64,000 nt of DNA from Streptosporangium sp. NBC_01755 (GCF_035917995.1 NZ_CP109131.1:6944001-7008000), one strand, 5' to 3'. Counted from the stretch's first letter, positions 1-8,582 are shown. Notes: a model not told the origin generated them from the sequence alone. A program made the numbers and translations.

Positions 1-936
1 ACCCAGCCCGAGGAACAGCAGGAGGGCGTGCGCAAGGCCATGGCCGCCGGTCTCGCCTACATCGAGGCCAACCAGCACGGGCGTACCCCCTCGCCCGAGG
101 TCCTGGCCGCCTACGAGCAGGCCGACGCGGCACTGCTGTCGATCATCCGGTCGATGATCGGCTTCGACAACGCGGGCTGGCTCGCCACCGCGGCCGCGCC
201 CATGCCGCTGGAGGTCCAGCGCTTCTTCGCCGGTCTCGGCCTGCGGGTCCTGGACGTGTACGGGATGACCGAGACGACCGGCGCGTTCACCGCCAACGCC
301 CCCGACAGCTTCAAGCTCGGCACGGTCGGCCAGGCGGGTCCCGGCGTCGAGGTCCGCATCGCCGAGGACGGCGAGATCATCACCCGCAGCCCGGCCAACA
401 CCTGCGGCTACCTGGGACGGCCGGAGGCCAGCGCCGAACTGCTCGACGCCGACGGCTGGCTGCACACCGGTGACGTGGGCTCCATCGACGCCGACGGCTT
501 CGTCAGCATCCTCGACCGTAAGAAGGAGCTCATCATCACCGCGGGAGGCGAGAACATCTCCCCGGCCAACATCGAGAACCACCTCAAGGAGCACCCGCTC
601 ATCGGTCAGGCCCTCGCCTACGGCGACCGCAGGCCCTACCCGGTGGCGATTCTCACCCTCGACGGCGAGGTGGCACCCGGCTGGGCGCAGGCCAACGGCA
701 TCACCTTCACCACCCTGGCGGACCTCGCCGAGCACCCCGACGTCCTCAAGGCCGTCGAGGGTGCCATCGCCGTCGCCAACGAGAAACTGGCCCGTGTCCA
801 GCAGGTCAAGCGCTGGCGCCTGCTACCGGTGGAATGGACCGCCGAGACCGCGGAGCTCACCCCGAGCCTGAAGCTCAAGCGCCGCATCATCCACGCCAGG
901 TACGCCGAGATCATCGACGGCATGTACGAGGACTGA
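1..936 (+). CDS. Long-chain acyl-CoA ligase / AMP-binding enzyme, C-terminal part
   Basis: The frame is open from base 1, so the N-terminus lies outside the window; about 311 codons are visible. Seen: the adenylate-forming core motif YGMTETTG, the hinge motif GWLHTGDVG followed by the DRKKELIITAGGENISP block, and a C-terminal lysine in LKLKRR. These mark the ANL superfamily, most like the AMP-forming long-chain fatty acid-CoA ligases (FadD15/FACS type). It would activate fatty acids to acyl-CoA with ATP, probably at the membrane. The stop is TGA at 934-936. The substrate cannot be read from this half. Acyl-CoAs are the starters used by the type III polyketide synthase 3 kb away, but a functional link is only inference. 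Confidence 0.88.
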   Translation, partial: TQPEEQQEGVRKAMAAGLAYIEANQHGRTPSPEVLAAYEQADAALLSIIRSMIGFDNAGWLATAAAPMPLEVQRFFAGLGLRVLDVYGMTETTGAFTANAPDSFKLGTVGQAGPGVEVRIAEDGEIITRSPANTCGYLGRPEASAELLDADGWLHTGDVGSIDADGFVSILDRKKELIITAGGENISPANIENHLKEHPLIGQALAYGDRRPYPVAILTLDGEVAPGWAQANGITFTTLADLAEHPDVLKAVEGAIAVANEKLARVQQVKRWRLLPVEWTAETAELTPSLKLKRRIIHARYAEIIDGMYED

Positions 937-1066
937 CCGCGGCCCGCCGGCGCCGGATTCCGACCTCGGTCTCCGGCACCGGCCCCCGGCGGCCGGGCGC
1001 CGCTTTGCCCAACGGGGCGTGTGTCCTCTACCTGCCTGTTACCGGTGGACTCCTAGCCTCCTGATC

Positions 1067-1945
1067 ATGACGTTGAGAGTCCTTCTCGCATCCCTGGCGG
1101 CGGGGACCGTGGTCCTGCCGGTACCGGCAGGAGCTCCGGCGGCCGCCGCCGAGGACCTGACGATCCGCTCGGTGACCCTGCGTCCGGCGAATCCCGTGGT
1201 CGGACCCGCCGACGCCGTACGCATGGTGATAGAGGTGGTGGCCCGAGGCGTCACCGGCCCCGAGGGGGTGACGATCAAGGTCGAACCGGGTGCGACCCCC
1301 GCTTCGAAGGGAACCTCCTTCCCCGTCACCGCGTCCCGCCCGGGCGGCCGTCCGGACAGGGGGCCCGCTCCGGCCACCCGGCCGGGTCCCGGCCCCGCCC
1401 TCGCGCCCGGCCCCGTACCCGGCCCGACCGTGTCCGCCCGCCTCGCCTCGGGCGCGGTGGGCAGGACGGAGGGAACGGCCCCGTTCCGCCCGGGGGAGGG
1501 GTGGGAGACCTGGCGGTTCGCGCCGGAGAAGAGCCTGAGCCGCTGGTATCCGGCGGGACCCTGGACCGTCTCCGTGACCGCCAGGGGCGCGGACGGTGCC
1601 GAGGTCACCGGGCACAGGGGCTTCCTCCTGAAGCGCCTGACCAGGTTCGGTGGAGTCCAGGCGGTCAGGGGAGGCTCGGGGGTGCGCGTGACGGGCGCGC
1701 TGAACCGGGTCGACCCGCAGGGACACCTCGACTACGCCCCCTTCCCCGGCCAGCCCGTCGAGATCATGCACAGGGCCGGTAAGGACGCCGGCTGGACGAA
1801 GGTGGCAGATGCCACGACCGACGCCCACGGACGCTTCACCAGGGCGGTCGCGGGGCGTACGGGCGGTGAGTGGCGGCTCAGGTTCCAGGGCACGACGCAC
1901 TACGCCCCCAGGCTGGGGGTCGTCCACAAGGTCTCGCCACGCTGA
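1067..1945 (+). CDS. Secreted hypothetical protein
   Basis: 292 residues, not assigned to a family. The first ~32 residues form a signal peptide (MTLRVLLASLAAG core, Ala-rich end before EDLTI). A Pro/Gly/Arg-rich low-complexity stretch around residues 85-125 splits two beta-rich parts; the C-terminal part has the look of an Ig-like or carboxypeptidase-regulatory fold (DAHGRFTRAVAG, WRLRFQGTTHYAP). ATG 1067 is preferred over GTG 1019 because it begins directly with the signal peptide. It stands alone, with 130 bp upstream. Probably exported to the cell surface or medium; function unknown. Confidence 0.7.
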   Translation: MTLRVLLASLAAGTVVLPVPAGAPAAAAEDLTIRSVTLRPANPVVGPADAVRMVIEVVARGVTGPEGVTIKVEPGATPASKGTSFPVTASRPGGRPDRGPAPATRPGPGPALAPGPVPGPTVSARLASGAVGRTEGTAPFRPGEGWETWRFAPEKSLSRWYPAGPWTVSVTARGADGAEVTGHRGFLLKRLTRFGGVQAVRGGSGVRVTGALNRVDPQGHLDYAPFPGQPVEIMHRAGKDAGWTKVADATTDAHGRFTRAVAGRTGGEWRLRFQGTTHYAPRLGVVHKVSPR

Positions 1946-2073
1946 CGCGAGGTCGCCCACCGGCCCAGGGCGCCGAGGGTGGTGCAAGCCGCCCCGACGA
2001 CCGCGCGTTCGCGACCTCCGTCCGGGAAAGGTCTCCGTCCGGGAAGGCAGCACCGGGGAGCCAGGTCGCCGGG

Positions 2074-3087
2074 TCAGGCCAGGGCATGGACCGCCGCGCC
2101 GAACAGGGCGGGCATCCGCCGGGCGGCCGGGACGATCAGCCGCCCGGCTGCCCGGTAACGGCGGCTGCCCACCAGCGCCCCGGTGAGCAGCCGGTGCCGT
2201 CGCGACAGCCGCAGCCAGGCGGCCTCGTACGCCTCGGGGGCGCCGGCCCTCAGGCAGTCGACCAGCAGCCGCGCGGACGTCAGCGCGAGCGACACCCCCT
2301 CCCCGGTGAGCGCGTCGACGTAGCCGGCCGCGTCGCCGACCAGCAGCACTCGACCCGCCACCCGGGCGCGGACCCGCTGGCGCAGTGGCCCCGCCCCGCG
2401 CACCGGGGTCGCAGCCGGTCCCTCCAGCCGCTCCAGGAGTGCGGGGAAGTCCGCCAGGTGCTCGGGATAGCCGCGCCGTCGCGAGCTCAGCACGGCGACG
2501 CCCACCAGGTTCTCGCCCACCGGCGTCACGTACGCCTCTCCGTCCGCCGCCCAGTGGACCTCGACGAAGTCCGTCCACGGTGCGACCGGGTAGTGCCGTC
2601 GAAGCCCGTACCTACGCGGCCCGCGGCAGGGCAGTTCCAACCCGAGCAGGGTGCGCAGCGGGGAGTGCAGGCCGTCCGCGGCCACCAGCCAGCGGGCTCG
2701 CATCCCCGCCGCCTCGATGAGACGGCAGTCCTGCCGCACGCCGTCCACCTTGCCGGGGACGATCTCCACGCCCAGCTCCCGCGCCCGCCTGGACAGCGCG
2801 GTGTGCAGCGCGGTCCGTCGTATGCCCAGGCCGGATCCGTCGCGGAACGCCGCCTGTGCCTCGTGGCGGCCGTCCAGATAGCGGATGCCGCGCAGCGGCC
2901 TGCCCTCGACCCGTACCCCCAGCGACCGCAGGGCCGCGACCCCGGTGGGCATCAGCCCCTCGCCGCACGCCTTGTCCACCGGTACGGCCCTGGGCTCGAC
3001 GACGACGGCCTCCATCCCGGCCAGGGCGGCGTGGATGGCCGTGGCCAGCCCGGCCGGTCCCCCGCCCGCGATCAGGACGTCGATCAC
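2074..3087 (-). CDS. FAD-dependent hydroxylase of the geranylgeranyl-reductase type (SrsC-like)
   Basis: 337 residues starting at GTG 3087 with a dinucleotide-binding motif at once (IAGGGPAGLATA), then the family motif DKACGEGLMPTG near residue 46 and the second FAD motif LLVGDAAGYVDALTGEGVS. This is the FAD oxidoreductase family of geranylgeranyl reductases and aromatic hydroxylases. Its start overlaps the stop of the methyltransferase by 4 bp (GTGA), and the PKS-methyltransferase-flavoprotein order matches srsA-srsB-srsC of S. griseus. There SrsC hydroxylates the alkylresorcinol ring, leading to quinones. By that analogy it acts last on a phenolic lipid; the analogy is inference. Confidence 0.8.
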   Translation of the reverse strand: MIDVLIAGGGPAGLATAIHAALAGMEAVVVEPRAVPVDKACGEGLMPTGVAALRSLGVRVEGRPLRGIRYLDGRHEAQAAFRDGSGLGIRRTALHTALSRRARELGVEIVPGKVDGVRQDCRLIEAAGMRARWLVAADGLHSPLRTLLGLELPCRGPRRYGLRRHYPVAPWTDFVEVHWAADGEAYVTPVGENLVGVAVLSSRRRGYPEHLADFPALLERLEGPAATPVRGAGPLRQRVRARVAGRVLLVGDAAGYVDALTGEGVSLALTSARLLVDCLRAGAPEAYEAAWLRLSRRHRLLTGALVGSRRYRAAGRLIVPAARRMPALFGAAVHALA

Positions 3088-3737
3088 GCCGGCGCCCGCC
3101 CGGCGGAGGGCGGTGCGTCGGCCACCGGCGTGACGGTCGGCGACGCGTTGTCCGACGCCGGGTGAGCCGGGGTCACGGTGGCCGCCGGCGCGCCGGCCGA
3201 AGGCGCCGTGACGAGCGAGGCCAGTGCGTCCTCCTCGCAGTGGATCCGCACCGTCATCAGCGCGGCGTTGAGCACCGTGAACGCCAGCGCGGTGACCCAC
3301 GCGCCGTACACCAGCGGCAACGCCGCCCCCTCGACGGCCACCGCCACGTAGTTGGGGTGGCGGAGCAGGCGCAGCCGGTAGGGCCCCCGCTCCACCAGCG
3401 GCAGGCCCGGCACCACAATCACCTGAGTGTTCCACTGCGGGCCCAGCGAGACCACGCACCACCAGCGCAGCCCCTGCGCGGCGACCACCAGGGCGAGCAT
3501 CGGCCAGCCGAGCGCGGGCTCGAAGGGCCGGTCGGCCAGGCCCGCCTCCAGCAGGCACCCGGCCAGCAACCCGGTGTGCAGGGCGACCATCCACGGGTAG
3601 TGGCCCCGCCCGTACGTCACCCCGCCGCGCGCCGTGCTCCAGCGCGCGTTGCGGCGGGCGACGACCAGTTCGGCGACGCGCTCAAGGCCGACGAGCAGCA
3701 GAAGCAGCAGGTACCAGGACGACAGATGCCAGGACAT
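3084..3737 (-). CDS. ICMT-family membrane methyltransferase (SrsB-like)
   Basis: 217 residues, four to five hydrophobic segments, and the isoprenylcysteine carboxylmethyltransferase/PEMT signature around GPYRLLRHPNYVAV with a later acidic EED. These enzymes use S-adenosylmethionine in the membrane. In S. griseus the homologue SrsB methylates the phenolic lipid made by the type III PKS, which fits the same position here. It starts 7 bp downstream of the PKS stop and its TGA overlaps the next gene's GTG, so the three genes are translationally coupled. The last ~40 residues (Ala/Pro/Thr rich, from about residue 177) are low complexity and not part of the enzyme fold. Confidence 0.82.
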   Translation of the reverse strand: MSWHLSSWYLLLLLLVGLERVAELVVARRNARWSTARGGVTYGRGHYPWMVALHTGLLAGCLLEAGLADRPFEPALGWPMLALVVAAQGLRWWCVVSLGPQWNTQVIVVPGLPLVERGPYRLRLLRHPNYVAVAVEGAALPLVYGAWVTALAFTVLNAALMTVRIHCEEDALASLVTAPSAGAPAATVTPAHPASDNASPTVTPVADAPPSAGRAPA

Positions 3738-3744
3738 CGGGCTC

Positions 3745-4986
3745 CTACCAGCGCAGCAGTACGAGTTCGGAACAGAAGCCCGGCCCCATCGCCAGCAGAA
3801 GTCCCGGCGTGCCCGGCGGTGGTGGCCGCAGGGCGAGCGTGTCCCGCAGGACGTGCAGGACCGAGGAGGAGGAAAGGTTTCCGATCGCGGCGAGCGAGCG
3901 CCAGGTGAGGTCCAGCGCGTCCTCGGGAAGCCGCAGCGTCTCCGCCACCGCCTCCAGGACCTTCGGGCCGCCCGGGTGGCAGACCCACGCCGTCACGTCC
4001 TCGCTGCTCAGGTCGTGGTCGGCGAGGAAGTCGTGCACGTCGTCGGCCAGATGAGTGCGCACCACCTCGGGGACACTCGCGTCGAGCACCACACGGAAGC
4101 CGGTGTCGCCGACGTGCCAGCCCATCACGTGCTCGGAGCCGGGATACAGACGGCTGCGCGAGGCCACCACCGCCGGAGCCGCCGGTTCGCAGAGCCGGTG
4201 GTGCGTCGCGGGCGCGCCGGTCGAGGGAGAGGAGCCTGCGGGGCCCGCGGGCCAGGGGGTCGCGGGAGCGCCTGCCGCCGGAGAGGACCCCGCGGGTCCT
4301 GCGGGCCGCGTCGTCGCGGACGCGCCACTCGCCCCACCGGGCCGGGCGGTCGCGGGCGAGCCGGTACGCCGGGGGCGCCACTCGTCACCGCGGGCCACCA
4401 CGGCCGTCGCCCCGTCCCCGAACAGGGCGCTCGCCACCATGTTGGCGATGGAGGTGTCACCGCGCTGCAGGGTGAGGGAGCACAGCTCGACCGAGAGCAG
4501 CACCGCCAGCTGCTCGGGCCAGCCGTGCAGGTAGTCGTGGAGGCGGGCGATCCCGGCCGCCCCCGCGACGCAGCCCAGACCGAAGATCGGTATTCGCTTG
4601 ACGTCCTGGCGCAGCCCGAGCCGTCCGGCCACCCTGGCGTCCACCGAGGGCGTCGCGACGCCGGTCACCGAGGTGAAGAGGATCATGTCCACGTCCTCGG
4701 GGAGGACTCCGGCCTCCTCCAGCGCGCCGCCCAGTGCCTCGGTGCCCAGCTCCACCGCCATCTCCACGAAGGTGTCGTTGGCCGCCCCGAAACCGTCCAG
4801 CTTGGCGTACTGCTCGAGCGGTAGCGTCAGGTGTCGTGACTCCACCCGCGCGGAGGCGTGCAGCCGGTCGAGCAGCCGGCGGTTGGCGCCCTCGGGCAGG
4901 CACGCCCGTGCGAACGCCTCGGTGATCTCTGCCTGGGAGTGCCGGTTCGGCGGGAGCGCGCCGCGGACAGCGATGATTCGCGTCAT
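3745..4986 (-). CDS. Type III polyketide synthase (alkylresorcinol/alkylpyrone synthase type, SrsA-like)
   Basis: 413 residues of the chalcone/stilbene synthase family. The catalytic triad is visible: Cys139 in FGLGCVAGA, His337 in VCHPGGPK and Asn370 in AAIGNLSSSS; the C-terminal GPG loop is AMGPGFCSEL. It condenses an acyl starter with malonyl-CoA units, by analogy with SrsA giving alkylresorcinols or alkylpyrones. ATG 4986 begins the usual MTRIIAVRG. The family is normally ~350 residues; the excess is a Pro/Ala/Gly-rich insert at residues ~202-268 with an 18-residue tandem repeat. It leads the minus-strand srsABC-like operon and is divergent from the prenyltransferase at 5183. Confidence 0.92.
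   Translation of the reverse strand: MTRIIAVRGALPPNRHSQAEITEAFARACLPEGANRRLLDRLHASARVESRHLTLPLEQYAKLDGFGAANDTFVEMAVELGTEALGGALEEAGVLPEDVDMILFTSVTGVATPSVDARVAGRLGLRQDVKRIPIFGLGCVAGAAGIARLHDYLHGWPEQLAVLLSVELCSLTLQRGDTSIANMVASALFGDGATAVVARGDEWRPRRTGSPATARPGGASGASATTRPAGPAGSSPAAGAPATPWPAGPAGSSPSTGAPATHHRLCEPAAPAVVASRSRLYPGSEHVMGWHVGDTGFRVVLDASVPEVVRTHLADDVHDFLADHDLSSEDVTAWVCHPGGPKVLEAVAETLRLPEDALDLTWRSLAAIGNLSSSSVLHVLRDTLALRPPPPGTPGLLLAMGPGFCSELVLLRW
4198..4305 (-). repeat. 54-bp tandem repeat inside the type III PKS gene
   Basis: Two adjoining 54-bp units encode residues 228-245 and 246-263 of the polyketide synthase. Both read PAGPAGSSPxxGAPATxx, differing at two inner residues and at the last two. 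The unit is a multiple of three, so copy-number change keeps the frame. It lies in a loop before the conserved LYPGSEHVMGW block. Confidence 0.85.
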
Positions 4987-5182
4987 AGGACAGACCCCCG
5001 GCTCGCGAACAGCGGACACCTGCCTTTTGCCCAGCTGGGTCTGTGGCATGCGTTGCAACAGCCTTGGTATTCACTTCTCGGGGCAACTCACCTCGTAACG
5101 CTGTCTGTTTCTTGTAGTGGTGTCCGCTTTTTTGAGATGTTCGGTACCTGCTTTCCCAGGCGCCTCGGCCTACGATCGATCA
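4987..5182. promoter_or_regulatory. Divergent intergenic region between PKS operon and prenyltransferase
   Basis: 196 bp separating the divergently transcribed phenolic-lipid operon and the UbiA gene; it must carry both promoters. It is AT-richer than its flanks around 5105-5145 and has the small palindrome GTTGCAAC near 5053. No convincing -35/-10 pair could be fixed. Confidence 0.45.
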
Positions 5183-6052
5183 GTGACGACGAGCCGGCCG
5201 ACGTGCCCGGGGACAGGGCCGGTGCTCAGGGCCGCGCGGGGGTTGCCGCTGGCCTGCCACCCCGGGCCGAGCGCGGCGGTCACCGTCCTGGTGACCGCGC
5301 TGGCCGCGCTGAGCGGGCGCGACGCGGCCGGGTGCGTCCTGGTGGCCGCTGCGGTGCTGACCGGGCAGCTCTCGATCGGCTGGTGCAACGACGCGGTGGA
5401 CGCGGCGCGGGACGCCGCCGCGGGCCGCACCGGCAAGCCCGTCGCCGGTGGCGCGGTGAACGTCCGCACGGTGTGGGGCGCCGCGATCACGGCGCTGGCG
5501 CTCTGCGTGCCGCTCTCCCTGGCCTCGGGGCCGGCGGCAGGTGCGGTCCACCTCGTCGGCGTCGCCGCGGCCTGGGCCTACGACCTCGGACTCAAGGCGA
5601 CCGCGCTCTCCTGGCTGCCGTACGTGGTGGGCTTCGGCTCGCTTCCCGGGTTCGTGACCCTGGGCCTGCCGGGACATCCGTGGCCCGCCTGGTGGGCGGT
5701 CCTGGCCGCGGCGCTGCTCGGCTGCGGGGCGCACCTGGCCAACGTGCTTCCCGACGTCCCCGCGGACCTCGCCGGTGGGGTCCGGGGCTGGCCGCAGCGG
5801 CTCGGTGTCGCCCGCGTCCGCGTCCTGATCCCGCTGCCGCTGCTGGCCGCGACCGCCCTGCTCGTCTTCGGCCCCACGGGGTCGCCGGGCGCGGAGGGGT
5901 GGGCGGCACTGGCGGTGGCCGGGGCCTTCACCGCCTGCGGGGTGGCGCTGGGCCGAAACTCGCCGCGCGTTCCCTTCGCCGTGGCGGTCGCCGTCGCCGC
6001 GGTCGCCGTCGTCCTGCTCCTCGCCCGCGGCACCGCCATCACCGCGTCCTGA
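5183..6052 (+). CDS. UbiA-family membrane prenyltransferase
   Basis: 289 residues, about eight hydrophobic segments. The first Asp-rich motif is N69-D-xx-D73-xxx-D77 (WCNDAVDAARDAAAGRTGKP) and the second is NVLPDVPADLAGG; both bind the Mg-diphosphate of the isoprenoid donor. The family transfers prenyl groups to aromatic or quinone acceptors in the membrane. GTG 5183 is chosen because GTG 5117 would add 22 unrelated residues. Placed back-to-back with the srsABC-like genes, it may prenylate the alkylresorcinol or quinone; that is inference from position, and it could serve another aromatic acceptor. Confidence 0.85.
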   Translation: MTTSRPTCPGTGPVLRAARGLPLACHPGPSAAVTVLVTALAALSGRDAAGCVLVAAAVLTGQLSIGWCNDAVDAARDAAAGRTGKPVAGGAVNVRTVWGAAITALALCVPLSLASGPAAGAVHLVGVAAAWAYDLGLKATALSWLPYVVGFGSLPGFVTLGLPGHPWPAWWAVLAAALLGCGAHLANVLPDVPADLAGGVRGWPQRLGVARVRVLIPLPLLAATALLVFGPTGSPGAEGWAALAVAGAFTACGVALGRNSPRVPFAVAVAVAAVAVVLLLARGTAITAS

Positions 6053-6082
6053 CCCTGCCGGTCGCCTGCCGCTCCCGTTGCG

Positions 6083-6322
6083 TCTGCCCTGCTCCACGAT
6101 CCGTTCCACCCGCTCTCGCCGCACTGCCTCGAAGGCGGCGAACGCGTCGCGGGTGCCGGGGATGTCGCGCAGGCATTCGGCCAGCACCACCGCGTCCTCG
6201 ATCGCCATGGACGCTCCCTGGCCCGACGAGGGTGAGGTCGCGTGCGCGGCGTCGCACAGGATCACCATGCGCTCGTTGAACCACTTCGGCACGGTCGGGA
6301 AGTCGTAGGTGTTCCAAAGGAG
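6083..6322 (-). pseudogene. C-terminal remnant of a FAD-dependent monooxygenase
   Basis: Reading on the minus strand from about 6322 gives LLWNTYDFPTVPKW, then the second FAD-binding block VILCDAAHATSPSSGQGAS and MAIEDAVVLAECLRDIP, and fades near 6083. This is the end of a PHBH-type aromatic monooxygenase (normally ~370-500 residues). Nothing of the N-terminal GxGxxG half is present. The break abuts the broken start of a PadR regulator on the other strand, so this is a dead fragment. Confidence 0.8.
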
Positions 6323-6622
6323 CGGCGCAAGGACGACGTCGTCAACGTCGCGCAGCGCAACAGCGTCTACCAGACCATCGACCGGCTGCTCCGCGACGGG
6401 CTCATCGCGGTCCGCGAGACCTCGCGCGAGGAGAACCGGCCCGAGCGGACCGTCTACCAGCCCACCGACGCGGGCCGTGACACGCTGCGGCAGTGGATGC
6501 GGACGATGCTCTCCGCGCGGGCCCGCGAGTTCCCGGAGTTTCCCGCCGCGCTCGCCTTCATGCCCGTGCTACCACCCGATGAGGGAGGGGTGACCGCGTC
6601 GCCCGGAAAGCCTTTCGGATGA
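6311..6622 (+). pseudogene. PadR-family regulator remnant lacking its N-terminus
   Basis: From Lys at 6317 the translation is typical of the winged helix of PadR regulators: ERRKDDVVNVAQRNSVYQTI followed by RLLRDGLIAVRET and the wing to YQPTDAGRDTLRQWM. The first ~20 residues and the start codon are gone, and after LAFMPVLPPDE the sequence loses family likeness and ends at TGA 6620-6622, well short of a full PadR. It abuts the monooxygenase remnant at ~6316, as if a deletion removed the shared promoter and both N-termini of a divergent pair. Confidence 0.75.
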
Positions 6623-7170
6623 GCGGTGGATATTGATTCGGTTGCACGGAAAGTGCTGCGGCATCATTTCCGCCGCCCGGAAAGTTTTTTCCCAAACATT
6701 GGTAAGGTGTCGGCCGAAATCGGGGTGTCGAGCGTCGGCCGGGAGTGGAAATGGGAAACACCTCCGGTCGGCGGTGACATTCATTCCTGATTTTCGAGTT
6801 TTATTATAGGTTTTGTGGGTTTTTCTGCCCCAAGGTCAATTCGTCATTATCGGTCTCATGGCATTTCCCCCATTGACACCCTCCGGACATTTAGGGAACA
6901 TTCAAAAGATTTTCCTTGGCCGACAATGTGATCAATAAGCCACTCGGACTCGCCGGACGGACCCTCGGAAGAATCGGCTCCCGTAGTTTCCCGGACGACC
7001 ACCAGCGCAGTTTCCGGTTCGCTCCAGCCCTGCGGCCGCAGCGGGGGAGCGACGGACAAGTTCACCGCCGCCACCTTCGACGCCACCACCACCGCGCCGG
7101 CGGTGGTTATCACGCCTGCCCGGAAAACATCGACGAGAAAACCAGCCAGCCAGTAACAAGGAGCTCGACG
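6623..7170 (+). promoter_or_regulatory. Long AT-richer leader in front of the encapsulin operon
   Basis: 548 bp with no supported gene. Base composition from about 6640 to 6920 is clearly less GC-rich than its surroundings, with T-runs near 6687 and 6790-6830. A -35-like TTGACA sits at 6873-6878, with AACATT 18 bp further as a possible -10. That would leave a leader of about 260 nt. A good ribosome site AAGGAG (7158-7163) precedes GTG 7171. The region 6932-7153 is open and Ser/Thr/Pro-rich in one frame but has no usable start codon. Confidence 0.5.
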
Positions 7171-8580
7171 GTGAACAGAAATAAGGAGGGTCCGGCGCCG
7201 GTACGGCCGTTGCCGGAGACCGGACGGAGCGAGGACCCGCGGCTCGCCGTGAACGGCGGCGACCCCGTCCGGCGCACGCCCTGGCCGACCTACGACAAGG
7301 GCGCCGTCTTCGTCCATTCCGAGGACGAGGAAGCGGCGTTACGCGCCATCCGCAGCCATCTCTACTTCCGCTACGACTACCGATCCCAGCAGGACACCGA
7401 GTGCGGCAAGTTCGAGGAGGAACTGTGCCGCTACTTCGGCAGCAAACACGCGCTGGCCGTGTCCAGCGGCACCACCGCGCTCGCGCTCGCCATCATGGCG
7501 GCGGGGATCCCGCCGGGCTCGCTGATCGCCTGTCCCGGCTTCACCTTCGTGGCCACCCCCAGCGCCATCGTGCTCGCCGGATGCACGCCCGTCCTGGTGG
7601 AGGTGGACGAGAACCTCCACATGGACGTCGACGATCTCCGTCGCCGCTGGACACCCGAGATCAAGGGAATCCTGGTGGTCCACATGCGCGGTTTCGCCGC
7701 CGACATGGAGGCGGTGACGCGCTTCGCCGCCGACATGGGCGTGCCGGTGTTCGAGGACGCGGTCCCGGCCCTCGGCGCGGAACTGAAAGGCAGAAAACTC
7801 GGTACCTTCGGCCTCGCGGGCGCCTTCAGCACCCAGTCCGACAAGTCGCTCAACTGCGGCGAGGGCGGCTTCCTGGCCACCGACGACAGCGTGCTCTTCG
7901 CCCGCGCCGTCGTGCTCTCCGGCGCGTACGAGGGACGCTTCCGGCGGCACTTCCCGGACGGCGAGCCACCGATCGCCACCGATCTCGACCTGCCGCTGTT
8001 CAGCTTCCGCATGGACGAGATCCGCGCGGCCCTGCTGCGCGCCGAGATGACCCGGCTGCCGATGCGCCTGGAACGCTTCCGCGGCAACTACGCCTACGTG
8101 GCCTCGGCCCTTTCCGACCTCCCCCAGATCGCGATCCGCCAGCCCGTGGACCCCGGCGCCTATCTGGGCGAGGCGTTCATCTTCCGCGTTCCCGGCGTGG
8201 ACGCGAAATGGTTCGCCCGCGCGCTCTGCTGCGAGGGCATCGACGCGCGCAACCTCGGCTCCGACGAGGACACCAACGTGCGGGTCTTCTGGAACTGGCG
8301 ATTCGTGTTCGGCACCAGGGGCGTCGAGGAGATCAAGGCGTTGCTGCCGAACACCACGCGATACCTGGAACAGGCGGTCGACATCCCGCTGTCCTCCAAC
8401 CTCTCGGCGCAGGACTGCGACCACCTGATCAGGGCGGTCCGCAAGGTGGCGGCGGCCGTCGCGCCGGATCGCCACCCGCGACCCCCCCTGGTCGACGGGT
8501 ACGCCTCCGTCGACCAGGGTTCCGCCCGGCCGGCGGATCCGGTCACCGGACTGGCCGGCACCGCGCCCGTCGGGCAGTAG
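7171..8580 (+). CDS. DegT/DnrJ/EryC1/StrS-family PLP aminotransferase
   Basis: 469 residues of the sugar/cyclitol aminotransferase family (fold-type I PLP). Seen: AVSSGTTALALA (phosphate-binding region), FEDAVPALGAE with Asp196 for the pyridine nitrogen, and the Schiff-base Lys225 in STQSDKSLNCGEGG. Such enzymes put an amino group on a keto-sugar, cyclitol or other ketone. GTG 7171 follows AAGGAG by 7 bp. The enzyme fold ends near residue 430 and is followed by a ~40-residue disordered tail (PRPPLVDGYAS to GTAPVGQ). First gene of the apparent encapsulin operon; only 2 bp separate it from the transporter. The substrate is unknown. Confidence 0.88.
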   Translation: MNRNKEGPAPVRPLPETGRSEDPRLAVNGGDPVRRTPWPTYDKGAVFVHSEDEEAALRAIRSHLYFRYDYRSQQDTECGKFEEELCRYFGSKHALAVSSGTTALALAIMAAGIPPGSLIACPGFTFVATPSAIVLAGCTPVLVEVDENLHMDVDDLRRRWTPEIKGILVVHMRGFAADMEAVTRFAADMGVPVFEDAVPALGAELKGRKLGTFGLAGAFSTQSDKSLNCGEGGFLATDDSVLFARAVVLSGAYEGRFRRHFPDGEPPIATDLDLPLFSFRMDEIRAALLRAEMTRLPMRLERFRGNYAYVASALSDLPQIAIRQPVDPGAYLGEAFIFRVPGVDAKWFARALCCEGIDARNLGSDEDTNVRVFWNWRFVFGTRGVEEIKALLPNTTRYLEQAVDIPLSSNLSAQDCDHLIRAVRKVAAAVAPDRHPRPPLVDGYASVDQGSARPADPVTGLAGTAPVGQ

Positions 8581-8582
8581 CG

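Noticed and set aside
5117..5182. Upstream GTG start for the UbiA gene
   Set aside because: The 22 added residues have no membrane or family character and would occupy the promoter region; GTG 5183 gives the normal N-terminus.
6932..7153. Ser/Thr/Pro-rich open frame as a possible peptide precursor before the aminotransferase
   Set aside because: The frame begins right after TGA 6929 and has no usable start codon until close to its end.
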